Assembly: GCA_020639235.1 (NCBI GenBank)
Contig: JACKHC010000002.1
Span: forward strand, 1-64,000
Length of the DNA: 64,000 bases
Source of the DNA: Phycisphaeraceae bacterium
Lineage (GTDB): Bacteria > Planctomycetota > Phycisphaerae > Phycisphaerales > UBA1924
Direction of reading: 5' to 3'
Position 1 is the stretch's first letter. Each line of letters starts with the position of its first letter. A program made the translations under genes and the position numbers. Below are positions 45,052 to 53,074 of this stretch, in pieces. The notes under the pieces were generated by a model. That model did not search any database and had not been told where the DNA came from. It saw only the letters and a program-made list of their open reading frames with translations.

Positions 45052-46254
45052 TCAATCCCGCTGCAGCGCCAGCCCGCACATCATGCCGATGCCGACTCCC
45101 AGCGCATCATCATTGAAATCAAAACGCGGCGTGTGCAGATTCGGGTACGAAGCAGCGCCCTTCGGCTTGAGACCGACAAAGAAGAAACTCGCCGGCACGC
45201 GCTGCCCGTAATACGAGAAGTCCTCGCCCCCCATCGTCGGCGCGGGGCGCTCCAGCACACCATGCCCGCCGAGCACACGCGCCCCGACCGTGCGCACGCG
45301 GTCCGTCGTCTCCGGATCGTTCTTCGTCACCGGATACCCGACATTCCACTCGATCTCAGCCTCGCCACCGAACGCCCGAGCCGTGTCCGTCGTGATCTGC
45401 CGGATCACCTGCTCGACGCGCTTGCGCGTCTCATCGCTGAGCGTGCGCACAGTGCCGCGAATCGTCACGCTGTTGGGGATCACATTGCGCGCCTCCCCGC
45501 CGTGAATCGCGCCGAAGGTGACGACCACCGAGTCCACCGGTGCCACCGTCCGCGAGGCCACCGTCTGCAGCGCCGTGATCACATGCGCCGTGATCACGAC
45601 CGGGTCCACGCCCAGGTGCGGGTACGCCGCGTGGCAACCGCGCCCCCGGATCGTGATGTCGATCTCGTCGGTCGAGGCCAGCAGCGGGCCGTTGCGCGTC
45701 GCGATCTTGCCGACTTCCAGTTCCGGCCACCCGTGCAGCCCGAACATCCGGTCCACCGACCTGCCGATCACCGTGCCGTCGAGCACACCGTCGGCGCACA
45801 TCCGCTCCGCCCCCGCGCCACCCTCCTCCGCCGGCTGGAAGACGAACAGCACATTGTTCGGGCGCTCGTCCAGCCGGGAGAGCGCCCGCGCGACTCCGAT
45901 GAGATTGGCCGTGTGCCCGTCGTGCCCGCACGCGTGCATCACCCCCGGCTTCTCCGAGGCGTACGCCAAACCCGTCTCCTCATGGATCGGCAGCGCATCG
46001 ATGTCGGCGCGGAGCCCGATTGTCGTCGCTCGCTCGGGGTTGGTCGTCGCGGGCAGCCACGCCGCCACGCCCGTCCCGCCGGCCAGCCCGGCCCGGTACT
46101 CAACGCCGATCTCCTCCAGTTCGCGCTCGATCACCTCGCAGGTCCGCCGCTCCTCGTACCCCAGTTCGGGATGGCGGTGCAGCTCGTGCCGCACCGCGAT
46201 GACATGGGCGAGGTCCTGCTCGATGCCGGGAACAACAGATGCGGTCTTGGTCAT
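45052..46254 (-). CDS. M20-family amidohydrolase (M20D, N-acyl-amino acid/aminobenzoyl-type)
   Basis: 400 aa from ATG 46254. Di-metal hydrolase. Motifs in order: RHELHRHPELGYEE, LRADIDALPI, HACGHDGHTANLIGVA (Cys/His metal ligands of the M20D subgroup), QPAEEGGAGAERM, GRGCHAAYPHLGVDP, and the last ligand in MGGEDFSYYGQRVP. Likely deacylates an N-acyl amino acid, hippurate or similar cytosolic substrate; the exact substrate is not readable. The divergent gene starts only about 80 bases away. Confidence 0.92.
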   Translation of the reverse strand: MTKTASVVPGIEQDLAHVIAVRHELHRHPELGYEERRTCEVIERELEEIGVEYRAGLAGGTGVAAWLPATTNPERATTIGLRADIDALPIHEETGLAYASEKPGVMHACGHDGHTANLIGVARALSRLDERPNNVLFVFQPAEEGGAGAERMCADGVLDGTVIGRSVDRMFGLHGWPELEVGKIATRNGPLLASTDEIDITIRGRGCHAAYPHLGVDPVVITAHVITALQTVASRTVAPVDSVVVTFGAIHGGEARNVIPNSVTIRGTVRTLSDETRKRVEQVIRQITTDTARAFGGEAEIEWNVGYPVTKNDPETTDRVRTVGARVLGGHGVLERPAPTMGGEDFSYYGQRVPASFFFVGLKPKGAASYPNLHTPRFDFNDDALGVGIGMMCGLALQRD

Positions 46255-46336
46255 AGGAGGAGAATAGTATCCGGTGGCGGGCCGAGGCATCCTTGATCCT
46301 GCCGGCAGTCAATCCGGGCAATCTGGAGCAACAAGT

Positions 46337-46861
46337 TTGACCGACGAATCCGCGAACCAACGCGCCCAGACCGTCCGCCAACTCCGCCGCTTCGAGAACG
46401 GGTGCCTCGTGCTCATTGTGCTGGGGATGTTCACGCTCGTCGCCTCCGCGTTCCTCGTGATCAAAACCTGCTCGGGCGGGATTGGGCCGGGTGGAGTCCC
46501 TTCGTTTTTGTATGTACAGGATGTCACAGTAGAAAACCAAACAGCTCGATTTGTTCGTGTGTCGATCACAGGCGATCTAATGCCATACAAGTATGGCGAC
46601 ACAACAAGTCTCCTTGGCCCTGCGGACTGGCGCTGGTGCGATGTCGCGCCTGGGAAGACTCTTCTCGTCGGTGGTTCCGTGAGCAATGCTTACGAACTGA
46701 AGGGTGACGGCGAACTGGAGTACTCTGTGCGCTTCACCGATGGATCCAATTCATCCAGAGTGACCACTCTGCTCGGCGAGGGTGAGTGGCGGCTCATCAT
46801 CGATGACCACGACGGCAAACTTGTTCTGACCACTGAGCGCGTTGAGGACACACCCGATTAG
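46337..46861 (+). CDS. Single-pass membrane protein of unknown function
   Basis: 174 aa from TTG 46337, chosen because GGAG lies 8 bases upstream; a GTG at 46274 is the longer alternative. After a charged lead there is one helix (CLVLIVLGMFTLVASAFLVI), then a beta-rich domain (VQDVTVENQTARFVRVSITG, WRWCDVAPGKTLLVGG, EYSVRFTDG, EGEWRLIIDDHDGKLVL). The part after the helix (about 46500-46620) is clearly richer in A+T than its flanks, recalling the low-GC cores of the zinc-ribbon proteins, but it has no C-terminal cysteines. Function unknown. Confidence 0.65.
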   Translation: MTDESANQRAQTVRQLRRFENGCLVLIVLGMFTLVASAFLVIKTCSGGIGPGGVPSFLYVQDVTVENQTARFVRVSITGDLMPYKYGDTTSLLGPADWRWCDVAPGKTLLVGGSVSNAYELKGDGELEYSVRFTDGSNSSRVTTLLGEGEWRLIIDDHDGKLVLTTERVEDTPD

Positions 46862-46872
46862 TGTCGCCCTCC

Positions 46873-47487
46873 CTACCCCTCCCGGAGGGAGGGGATAACC
46901 ACCGCCAGCCACTCGCTGTTTCCCTTCTTCCCCTTCCCCTTGCCGCCGGCGATGGGCGACTTCGTGACGCCTTCCACCACCACGCCGTGCCGCGGCAGGT
47001 CCTCCACCACCCGGTCGCACACCCGCTGGGAGTCATCTTCCGTCAGGATGCCCTTGGTGAGCAACGACTCCATCCCGAAACGCCGCGCCTCATAATGGGG
47101 CTTGATCAGCGTGATAATCCGTCCAGTTGGGTTCAGCCACTTCAACGCCGCCGGGATGCACACATCCTGCGTCGTCCAACCCATGTCGATCACCACCAGG
47201 TCCATGCGCTCATGAGGTTGAGCAGGTGGGGGGGCGTGCAGCGCGTTCGTCCGTTCCATCACGACCACGCGCTCGTCGTTCCGCAGCTTCCACGCCAGCG
47301 CGCCGTACCCCGTATCGAGCGCGTACACCTTCGAAGCTCCTCGTCGCAACATCGCCTCGGTGAAGCCGCCCACGTTGCACCCGAAATCGGCGCACACGAA
47401 ACCCGTCACATCGATCCCGAACGCATCCAGCGCGTGATTGAGTTTCAGCGCCCCCCGGCCCACGAAATCGTGCGCCGCATCGCTCAC
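46873..47487 (-). CDS. FtsJ/TlyA-like SAM-dependent rRNA methyltransferase without S4 domain
   Basis: 204 aa. Begins FVGRGALKLNHALDAFGIDV, the TlyA/FtsJ lead (K of the K-D-K-E tetrad), then a SAM motif ADFGCNVGGFTEAMLRRGAS, VIDMGWTTQDVCIPAALKW (Asp) and TLIKPHYEARR (Lys) and a later Glu. TlyA proteins usually have an S4 domain in front; here it is missing, so the fold is closer to RlmE-like or hemolysin A-truncated forms. The C-terminus (IPSLREG) is encoded by the repeat at 46876. The start overlaps lpxI by 4 bases. Probably modifies rRNA 2'-O. Confidence 0.82.
   Translation of the reverse strand: MSDAAHDFVGRGALKLNHALDAFGIDVTGFVCADFGCNVGGFTEAMLRRGASKVYALDTGYGALAWKLRNDERVVVMERTNALHAPPPAQPHERMDLVVIDMGWTTQDVCIPAALKWLNPTGRIITLIKPHYEARRFGMESLLTKGILTEDDSQRVCDRVVEDLPRHGVVVEGVTKSPIAGGKGKGKKGNSEWLAVVIPSLREG
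46876..46894. repeat. C/G hairpin related to the dispersed repeats
   Basis: CCCCTCCC-GGA-GGGAGGGG, an 8-bp stem. It encodes the last residues of the FtsJ-like gene and resembles stem 1 of the dispersed double-hairpin family, without a clear second stem. Confidence 0.5.
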
Positions 47488-48368
47488 ATCGGGGCCAGCC
47501 CGAACACCGCCACGCCCAGCGAGTCCGCCAGTTCCAGCGTCTGCGGCTTATCAATAATGATCACATCGTCCGCAGCCAGAGCGATGCACCGCGCCCCCGC
47601 CTTGTGCACATTCCGGATCGTGTCCGGCCCGATCACCGGCACATCCGACCTTCTGTCGTGCCCCGCCCGCGCCGCCTTGAGCAACGTCCACCCGCCCGAA
47701 GCGCACAGCGCCCCCGCCCGCTCGATCATCCGGTCCGTCCCCTCCACCGCCTCCACAGCGATCACATCCCGCTCGCGCACCGCGATCGCCTGCCCCACAT
47801 CCAGCCGCAACAGGTCCCGCAGAATCGGCCAACCGAAGTCGATATCCGCCTTCTGCGAGGCGCTGGGCGAACGCTTCGTCATCGCCCCCTGCGTCGCCAT
47901 GTGCTCCCGGATGTGCGCGGTCGAGTCGATGAGCAACACTCCCTTCGAGGCCAGTTCGTCGGCCACGGCACGCAGCATGAAACTCGAACGCCGGTCCCGC
48001 CGGTGCTGCCACCACATCGTCAGCACCCGCCGGTCGGGCACCGCACGGATGATATTCCACCACGAGTGCATCAGCCGCGCCTTGTCGATCCGCCCCACCA
48101 TCACCGCGTGCGAAGCGCCCTGACGCTTCACCGCACGCACCCACGACCCGATCCGCAGCGGCTGCACATCGCGGAAACTCGCGCACAACGCGCGGAACTC
48201 CTCCTCGTACTGCCCCGCAAGGCCGATCCCCACCACCTTGTGCCCCGCCCGCTTCAACCCCTGCGCCACCAGAATCGGCAGCCGCCCCCCCGCGCCGATC
48301 ACGCCCACCGCCATCGGCGGCTCGGGAGGATCGGGCAGAATCGCAGGCGGCGCACTCCGCATCATCAC
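47484..48368 (-). CDS. lpxI: UDP-2,3-diacylglucosamine diphosphatase LpxI
   Basis: 294 aa. Lipid A synthesis: hydrolyses UDP-2,3-diacylglucosamine to lipid X, the LpxI alternative to LpxH. N-terminal domain begins MAVGVIGAGGRLPILVAQGL; the C-terminal catalytic domain has LDVGQAIAVRERDVIAVEAVEGTD (split here: LDVGQAIAVRERDV and VEAVEGTDRMIERAG), KAARAGHDRRSDVPVIGPDT and ALAADDVIIID. All are LpxI signatures, including D-x-R-x-D-V-P-x-G/I-P. This shows an LPS-bearing outer membrane. Sits between LOG and the methyltransferase in an operon. Confidence 0.92.
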   Translation of the reverse strand: MMMRSAPPAILPDPPEPPMAVGVIGAGGRLPILVAQGLKRAGHKVVGIGLAGQYEEEFRALCASFRDVQPLRIGSWVRAVKRQGASHAVMVGRIDKARLMHSWWNIIRAVPDRRVLTMWWQHRRDRRSSFMLRAVADELASKGVLLIDSTAHIREHMATQGAMTKRSPSASQKADIDFGWPILRDLLRLDVGQAIAVRERDVIAVEAVEGTDRMIERAGALCASGGWTLLKAARAGHDRRSDVPVIGPDTIRNVHKAGARCIALAADDVIIIDKPQTLELADSLGVAVFGLAPM

Positions 48369-48376
48369 CTTCCTGA

Positions 48377-49015
48377 TTACTTGTTCGGCCCGCTCGGCAC
48401 GAGCGTGCGCGTGTCCACGCTCGCGATGCCATCACGCTCCCAGGTGTCGATCTGCGCCATCAGGGCATCGGCCGTGGGAGTCAACGAGAACATCGTCAGC
48501 ACACCCGGCTTGGCGAACTTGCTCGCGATCATGTGATCGAACAGCGCCAGCAGCGGATCGAAGAACCCCGAGCCGCGATCGTCCGGGTCTTCCATGTTCA
48601 CCAGCGCCAGCGGCTTGGCATGCTCGCTCAGAATCCGCCCCACCAGAATCTCGAAGAACTCCTCAAGCGTCCCCAATCCCCCCGGCAGTATCACGAAGCA
48701 ATCCCCCCGCGATTCCATGATCGCCTTGCGCTCGCGCATCGTCCGCACCACGATGATCTCGTCGTTGTCCGGGTCCATCTGCTCGGCGTCGCGCAGCGTC
48801 TCGGTGATCACCCCCACTACACGCCCGCCCGCCGATCGGCAGGCCCGAGCCGCGTGCCCCATCATGCCGACACTTCCCCCACCGTAGACGAGTTGCCGCC
48901 CCGACTCCCCGATCATCCGACCGATCGCACTCGCCATTCGCGCATACTCGGGGTGTATCGAGTTGCTCGACGAGCAATACACCGTCACCGCGTTGATCCG
49001 TCTGTCCTCGCTCAC
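48377..49015 (-). CDS. LOG-family (TIGR00730-type) nucleotide phosphoribohydrolase-like protein
   Basis: 212 aa. Rossmann-like fold with AVTVYCSSSNSI at the start, QLVYGGGSVGMMGHAARACR (GGG...GLMG-like), a core motif MRERKAIMESRGDCFVILPG and PGGLGTLEEFFEIL, the PGGxGTxxE active site. LOG proteins release cytokinin-like bases from nucleoside monophosphates; in bacteria many act as purine/pyrimidine nucleotidases. First gene of the LOG-lpxI-methyltransferase unit, with 8 bases before lpxI. Confidence 0.92.
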   Translation of the reverse strand: MSEDRRINAVTVYCSSSNSIHPEYARMASAIGRMIGESGRQLVYGGGSVGMMGHAARACRSAGGRVVGVITETLRDAEQMDPDNDEIIVVRTMRERKAIMESRGDCFVILPGGLGTLEEFFEILVGRILSEHAKPLALVNMEDPDDRGSGFFDPLLALFDHMIASKFAKPGVLTMFSLTPTADALMAQIDTWERDGIASVDTRTLVPSGPNK

Positions 49016-49044
49016 CGCTCCATCTTAGCGGTTCGTCGGGTGCC

Positions 49045-49129
49045 ACCGCTTGTCCGCGCAGCGGCAAGCGGTGCTCCCTCCCCCGTCGCCGACGGGGGAG
49101 GTGTCGCGCGCAGCGTGGCGGAGGGGGCT
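49045..49129. repeat. Two adjacent palindromic units (dispersed-repeat copy 3)
   Basis: First palindrome ACCGCTTG...CAAGCGGT (49045-49072, 8-bp stem, 12-base loop). Second: CTCCCCCGTCG-C-CGACGGGGGAG (49078-49100, 11-bp stem) followed by a less perfect GC-rich arm and GGAGGGGGC. Together they fill the 130-base gap between LOG (divergent) and the CPBP gene. The second resembles stem 1 of the repeats at 56665 and 62616. Confidence 0.6.
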
Positions 49130-49147
49130 TCACTCTACACTCCCGCC

Positions 49148-49849
49148 ATGCCGCCCGAGCCGCACACCTGCCCCACAGACCGACCCTGTCCGTGGAGCAC
49201 CGCGCTCCGCGCGATCGAGTGCTTCCTCCTCTTCGGCGTCTTCCCCGTTCTCGTCGATCTCAAAACCCAGAGCCGCCTGCTCATCCCCTTCCTCGTCGTC
49301 TGCGCCGTCGGCATCTTCATCTACCTGATGACCTCCAAAGATTTCGATCGGCGCAAACTCATCAACCTCGCCGGCTTCAAACGCGAACTCCCCCGCATCC
49401 TCATCACGTGGGTCCTCGGCGCGCTCTCGCTCATCGCCGTCGTGTGGTGGCTCGACAAGCAACCCGCCACGCCCGAGCAGGTCACGCCCTTCGGCTTCCC
49501 TCAGCGCAACCCCAAGTTCTGGGCGATCATCTGCGTGCTCTACCCCATCTTCTCCGTCTACCCGCAGGAACTCATCCTCCGCACCTTCTTCTTCCACCGC
49601 TACCGCATCGTGTTCCGCACGCCTGCGATGATGATCTTCTTCAACGGCCTCGCCTTCGCGTGGGTGCACATCATGTTCCGCAACGCGCCGGCTGTGCTCC
49701 TGTGCATCCCCGCGGGCTTCCTCTTCGCCTACACCTATTGGAAATCCAAATCCACCATCGCCTCCGGCCTCGAGCACGCCATGTTCGGCGACTGGATGTG
49801 GACCGTCGGCCTCGGCACCTACTTCTACGGCGGGTCGCTGCGGGGATAG
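49148..49849 (+). CDS. CPBP-family intramembrane protease-like protein
   Basis: 233 aa from ATG 49148. About five to six membrane helices. CPBP/Abi domain marks: PQELILRTFFFHRY (EEIxxR-like, with Gln-Glu in place of Glu-Glu), FNGLAFAWVHIMFRN (second motif with His), and SGLEHAMFGD (third, His). The first Glu of the canonical EE pair being replaced by Gln makes activity uncertain. Family members cleave prenylated or membrane-embedded peptides, or act in bacteriocin self-immunity. It opens the run of plus-strand genes that includes the zinc-ribbon trio, 3 bases before the next ATG. Confidence 0.8.
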   Translation: MPPEPHTCPTDRPCPWSTALRAIECFLLFGVFPVLVDLKTQSRLLIPFLVVCAVGIFIYLMTSKDFDRRKLINLAGFKRELPRILITWVLGALSLIAVVWWLDKQPATPEQVTPFGFPQRNPKFWAIICVLYPIFSVYPQELILRTFFFHRYRIVFRTPAMMIFFNGLAFAWVHIMFRNAPAVLLCIPAGFLFAYTYWKSKSTIASGLEHAMFGDWMWTVGLGTYFYGGSLRG

Positions 49850-49852
49850 ACA

Positions 49853-50491
49853 ATGTCACCACAGAGCTCACAGAGAATACAGAGACTCAAGCGGCTGCTG
49901 CCGAAGGTGCTCGCCTGTCTGCTCCTCGGCCTTGCGCTGAACCTTGGAGTCGCCTACGCGTGCGCGCGATGGTCGTCAATCTTGGTTCCGTCACGAATGC
50001 TCGAGCAAGCTGAACAAAGGAGGGACATTCAGACTGGACGCTTAGACGTTCCACGGATGCCCGCGGGTCGCGGATTCGGAGTCAGGCGAACATGGGAGGT
50101 GCGGTTTGAAGATATTCATCTGCACACAGGTATTGGTTGGCCGCTTCAATCGGTGAACTGTTTTGACTTTGGCAAGCACGCTCATCCACTCAGCTCCAAT
50201 CCCTTTCTGTTGAGTTTCATTGACGATTTTCAAATGAGACCACCTCTGCTTCAATACACGCTCTGGTTCAGCAGTGACCGCAGATGGTCCCTCCTCCCCC
50301 TCGGCACCATCATCAACACACTCTTCTACGCCGCGATTCTCTTCGTTCTCTGGATCGCGCCCGGCGTCCTTATCCGCTGGAACCGCGCCCGCCGGGGCCT
50401 GTGCCGACACTGCGCCTACAACATCACGGGCGTCGCCGTCTGCCCCGAGTGCGGCACCGCAACAACAAAGCCCGGAAACTGCACACCGTGA
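49853..50491 (+). CDS. Membrane protein with C-terminal zinc ribbon, tandem copy 1
   Basis: 212 aa. N-terminal helix VLACLLLGLALNLGVAYACA, a variable core of about 95 residues, helix LLPLGTIINTLFYAAILFVLW, then IRWNRARRGLCRHCAYNITG and CPECGTATT (CxxC and CPxCG zinc ribbon). It is the first of three tandem paralogues linked by 4-base GTGA overlaps. Its first residues (SPQSSQRIQR) come from a CACAGAG-type repeat at 49857-49884. The core is lower in GC than the flanks. Function unknown. Confidence 0.78.
   Translation: MSPQSSQRIQRLKRLLPKVLACLLLGLALNLGVAYACARWSSILVPSRMLEQAEQRRDIQTGRLDVPRMPAGRGFGVRRTWEVRFEDIHLHTGIGWPLQSVNCFDFGKHAHPLSSNPFLLSFIDDFQMRPPLLQYTLWFSSDRRWSLLPLGTIINTLFYAAILFVLWIAPGVLIRWNRARRGLCRHCAYNITGVAVCPECGTATTKPGNCTP
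49857..49884 (+). repeat. CACAGAG-type short dispersed repeat at the gene start
   Basis: CACCACAGAGCTCACAGAG then ATACAGAG, three ACAGAG cores spaced 2-3 bases apart. The same pattern is in reverse orientation at 58662-58702. It encodes residues 2-11 of the first zinc-ribbon gene. Confidence 0.6.
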
Positions 50492-51090
50492 AAACGCGCT
50501 CGTGGATAATCCGCGTCGCCGTCTGTCTGCTACTCGGCCTCGCGCTGAACTTCGCCGCCGCGTATGCGTGCGCATGGTGGTCGCCAATTACGGAAACAAC
50601 TCCTGCTTTCACGGAAGCGCGGTATTCGACTCGTGTCGCCACCGGCGAACGCCCGCCGTTTCTTGACGGGCGTGGCTTTGGCGTTCGAAGACTCATCGAA
50701 CATCGCGACTCTGAGACTTACCGGACGACACAGCTTGGCGTGCCGTTGACATCCCTCAAGTCGTACGACATCCATGTCAGGCTTCGCTATATCACCGGTA
50801 TTCCTGTCATCGGAGGGATATTCTCCGCAACACGGACCGATCCTCCATTTCTAAAACAGACAAAACGATTCGGACTCGACCGCACCTGGTCCCTCCTCCC
50901 CCTCGGCACCACCATCAACACTCTCTTCTATGCTGCGCTACTCTTCGCTCTCTGGTTCACGCCCCGCATCCTCATCCGTTGGAATCGCGCCCGCCGGGGT
51001 CGCTGCACCCGGTGCGCCTACGACATCATGGGCGTCGCCATCTGCCCCGAATGCGGCACCGCAACACCACTCGGGACTTCCCCATCGTGA
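50488..51090 (+). CDS. Membrane protein with C-terminal zinc ribbon, tandem copy 2
   Basis: 200 aa from GTG 50488, overlapping the previous stop. Helix VCLLLGLALNFAAAYACAWW, variable core (about residues 35-125), LLPLGTTINTLFYAALLFAL, RWNRARRGRCTRCAYDIMG and CPECGTATP. The 5' about 80 bases and the 3' about 190 bases (50879-51065) align almost base for base with copies 1 and 3, while the centre does not. Two CxxC pairs would bind one zinc. Function unknown. Confidence 0.78.
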   Translation: MKTRSWIIRVAVCLLLGLALNFAAAYACAWWSPITETTPAFTEARYSTRVATGERPPFLDGRGFGVRRLIEHRDSETYRTTQLGVPLTSLKSYDIHVRLRYITGIPVIGGIFSATRTDPPFLKQTKRFGLDRTWSLLPLGTTINTLFYAALLFALWFTPRILIRWNRARRGRCTRCAYDIMGVAICPECGTATPLGTSPS

Positions 51091-51671
51091 AGCGACGCCC
51101 GTGGACATGGCGCATCCTCGTCTGCCTGCTACTCGGCCTCGCGGTCAACTTCGGGATCGCGTACGCGTGCGCGCGGTGGTCGCCGATCACGACACTCGTG
51201 CCCAAGTTTTCAATGAGCGATCTAGAGAATGGCACCCTACCGATCTCGCCCTCAGGTCGAGGAATCGGCGTGGTCGAGTATCGGGAATCGAAACGAGATG
51301 GCGATGAGTGGACCGCTCGCATCGGACTCCCACGCGCCACAGCCACGTTGAATCGCAAAGAAGGCCCAGGCAAGGTGTTCGACTTCTCGCTTGATCTCCC
51401 CTGGCATCGCCCCGACAGAACCCCTGCTCTGCAACACCTTTTTGATCAAACTGGCAAACGCACCTGGTCCCTCCTCCCCCTCGGCACCACCCTCAATACA
51501 CTCTTCTACGCCGCAATCCTTCTCGCGCTCTGGATCACGCCCGGAGTCCTCATCCGCTGGAACCGTGCCCGCCGGGGCTTGTGCCGACGCTGCGCCTACG
51601 ACATCACGGGAGTCACCATCTGCCCCGAGTGCGGCACGCCTACCCCAACACCGGTACACCCCGCGTCATGA
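51087..51671 (+). CDS. Membrane protein with C-terminal zinc ribbon, tandem copy 3
   Basis: 194 aa from GTG 51087. Helix ILVCLLLGLAVNFGIAYACA, variable core, LLPLGTTLNTLFYAAILLAL, RWNRARRGLCRRCAYDITG, CPECGTPTP. Its stop overlaps the next ATG (51668). Same conserved ends and diverged core as copies 1 and 2. The three plus the downstream gene read as one transcript. Confidence 0.78.
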   Translation: MKRRPWTWRILVCLLLGLAVNFGIAYACARWSPITTLVPKFSMSDLENGTLPISPSGRGIGVVEYRESKRDGDEWTARIGLPRATATLNRKEGPGKVFDFSLDLPWHRPDRTPALQHLFDQTGKRTWSLLPLGTTLNTLFYAAILLALWITPGVLIRWNRARRGLCRRCAYDITGVTICPECGTPTPTPVHPAS

Positions 51672-52174
51672 CACTCCGCGCCGATCTCGAACTCTACGAC
51701 GGCAAACGCACCGACATCCTCGAGCGCATCGCCGACGCCCACCCCATCACCGCGCCGCTCGCCCGCCAACTCATCAAACTCGCATCCGATGACGACACCC
51801 GCCTCCAATCCGGCGCGACATGGCTCATCCTCCACCACGCCCGCGCCGGGTACACCTTCACCCCCGCCGCCTCGCGCGATCTGCTTGCGCGCATCAGCGC
51901 TGACCCGCACTGGGAAGCAACACTCAACCTGCTCCAGACGCTCCCCCACCTTGCGATCGGCGACGCCCCGCTCCCCGCGCTGCGCCAATCGCTGAAGCGT
52001 CTCATCAAACACGACAACAAGTTCGTGCGCGCCTGGGCGTACAACGGCTTCGCCGTCCTTGCTCGTCAGCACCCCGAACTCGCGGACGAAGCCGAGCGTA
52101 TGCTCGCACAAGGCGAACAGGACGAGGCCGCCTCCGTCCGCGCCCGCGTCCGCAACGCACGGAAGGGCAAATAA
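51668..52174 (+). CDS. Helical-repeat-like protein of unknown function
   Basis: 168 aa, start ATG 51668 coupled to zinc-ribbon copy 3. Predicted all-alpha with a repeat feel (DILERIADAHPI, ARQLIKLAS, ALRQSLKRLIKH, AWAYNGFAVLARQHPELADE, AERMLAQGEQDEAASVRARV), suggestive of HEAT-like or ARM-like stacking. No signal peptide. The coupling hints that it works with the zinc-ribbon proteins. I do not recognise a named family. Confidence 0.7.
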   Translation: MTLRADLELYDGKRTDILERIADAHPITAPLARQLIKLASDDDTRLQSGATWLILHHARAGYTFTPAASRDLLARISADPHWEATLNLLQTLPHLAIGDAPLPALRQSLKRLIKHDNKFVRAWAYNGFAVLARQHPELADEAERMLAQGEQDEAASVRARVRNARKGK

Positions 52175-52195
52175 TTCTTCGTCCGCACACCAATG

Positions 52196-52221
52196 AAAAC
52201 GCCCGCTCCTCGGAGCGGGCG
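52196..52221 (-). terminator. Terminator of the first PEP-CTERM gene
   Basis: CGCCCGCTCC and GGAGCGGGCG form a perfect 10-bp stem (52200-52221) around a 2-base loop; read on the minus strand it is followed by GTTTTC. It serves the gene ending at 52249. Confidence 0.75.
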
Positions 52222-52248
52222 CATTAGCAGACCGCATTATTCTCAATC

Positions 52249-52815
52249 TCACCGACGACGACGCGTCGCAGCAATGCCGCCAAACGCCAACAGCGCCGCG
52301 GCCGACGGCGCCGGCACGACGACCGCCGTGAAGGTCACGCCGCCGGTGAGCTCGGCGTCATCGAAGTCCAGTACGCCGCCTGAAGTATTCACGCCGTCTG
52401 CCCATTGGAGAAGTTGACCGCCACCCGAGATCGGCCCGATCGAGCTGAGCATGTCCCATGTCGAAAACACGGCGACACCGAAAGGTCCATCAAAGAGGTC
52501 AGATCCCCCGATGCGCGAGAATCCGACGGCCTGAACATCGCTATTCACAAATGTCCGTGTCCCCTCCATGAAGTCGAACACGCCTACGCCATCGATGTCG
52601 ATCGTGGCACTCAGATGCGGGATCGCAAAGACATCCGGGAACGGCGCGATCCGATCGCCGGTATCACCGATCGCCGTGATGGTGAAGCTGGCGATGAAGT
52701 CCACAGCGCCGATCTTCCCTGTCCCGTGGCCCGAGTGCGTGAATGTGACCATGTCGGCGCTCGCGGCGCACGACAATCCCAGCACGATAGTTGCTCCAAT
52801 GAAATACGATCTCAT
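52249..52815 (-). CDS. PEP-CTERM-type exported protein
   Basis: 188 aa. Signal peptide (MRSYFIGATIVLGLSCAASA) with cleavage after ASA. The centre is acidic and beta-rich. The C-terminus VVPAPSAAALLAFGGIAAT ends in a short basic tail RRRR, the PEP-CTERM sorting pattern (Pro-rich turn, helix, Arg cluster) recognised by exosortase. In many members the turn reads PEP; here it is PAP. Predicted to be exported and anchored or released at the surface. No exosortase or glycan cluster is in the window. Confidence 0.82.
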   Translation of the reverse strand: MRSYFIGATIVLGLSCAASADMVTFTHSGHGTGKIGAVDFIASFTITAIGDTGDRIAPFPDVFAIPHLSATIDIDGVGVFDFMEGTRTFVNSDVQAVGFSRIGGSDLFDGPFGVAVFSTWDMLSSIGPISGGGQLLQWADGVNTSGGVLDFDDAELTGGVTFTAVVVPAPSAAALLAFGGIAATRRRR

Positions 52816-52870
52816 AACGGACTCTCTTTCCCTGTGCGGCCCGGAGCGTGCGACCCCGAGTCAATTTCCT

Positions 52871-52890
52871 GGACCGGCCTACACCGGTCC
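52871..52890. promoter_or_regulatory. Hairpin in the 5' region of the first PEP-CTERM gene
   Basis: The 259-base gap 52816-53074 separates the divergent PEP-CTERM and prpD genes. It holds GGACCGG-6 nt-CCGGTCC, a perfect 7-bp palindrome 56 bases upstream of the PEP-CTERM ATG and about 185 upstream of prpD. Candidate operator or leader element; nothing else obvious is seen in the gap. Confidence 0.3.
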
Positions 52891-53074
52891 TCCTGTGCAG
52901 ACACACTTGTACCACGCCCATTCACTTTGGGGAAGGTTCTTCTGATCCCTACCAGATCAGGAGTCTGACCACTGACGCCGAATCATCGCCAATGACGATC
53001 TCAATCGGCCTCTGCTACCCTATCCCGCTCGGGACACCCGCCCCAACCCCAACCCCCGCAGGACCGAAGTCGCC

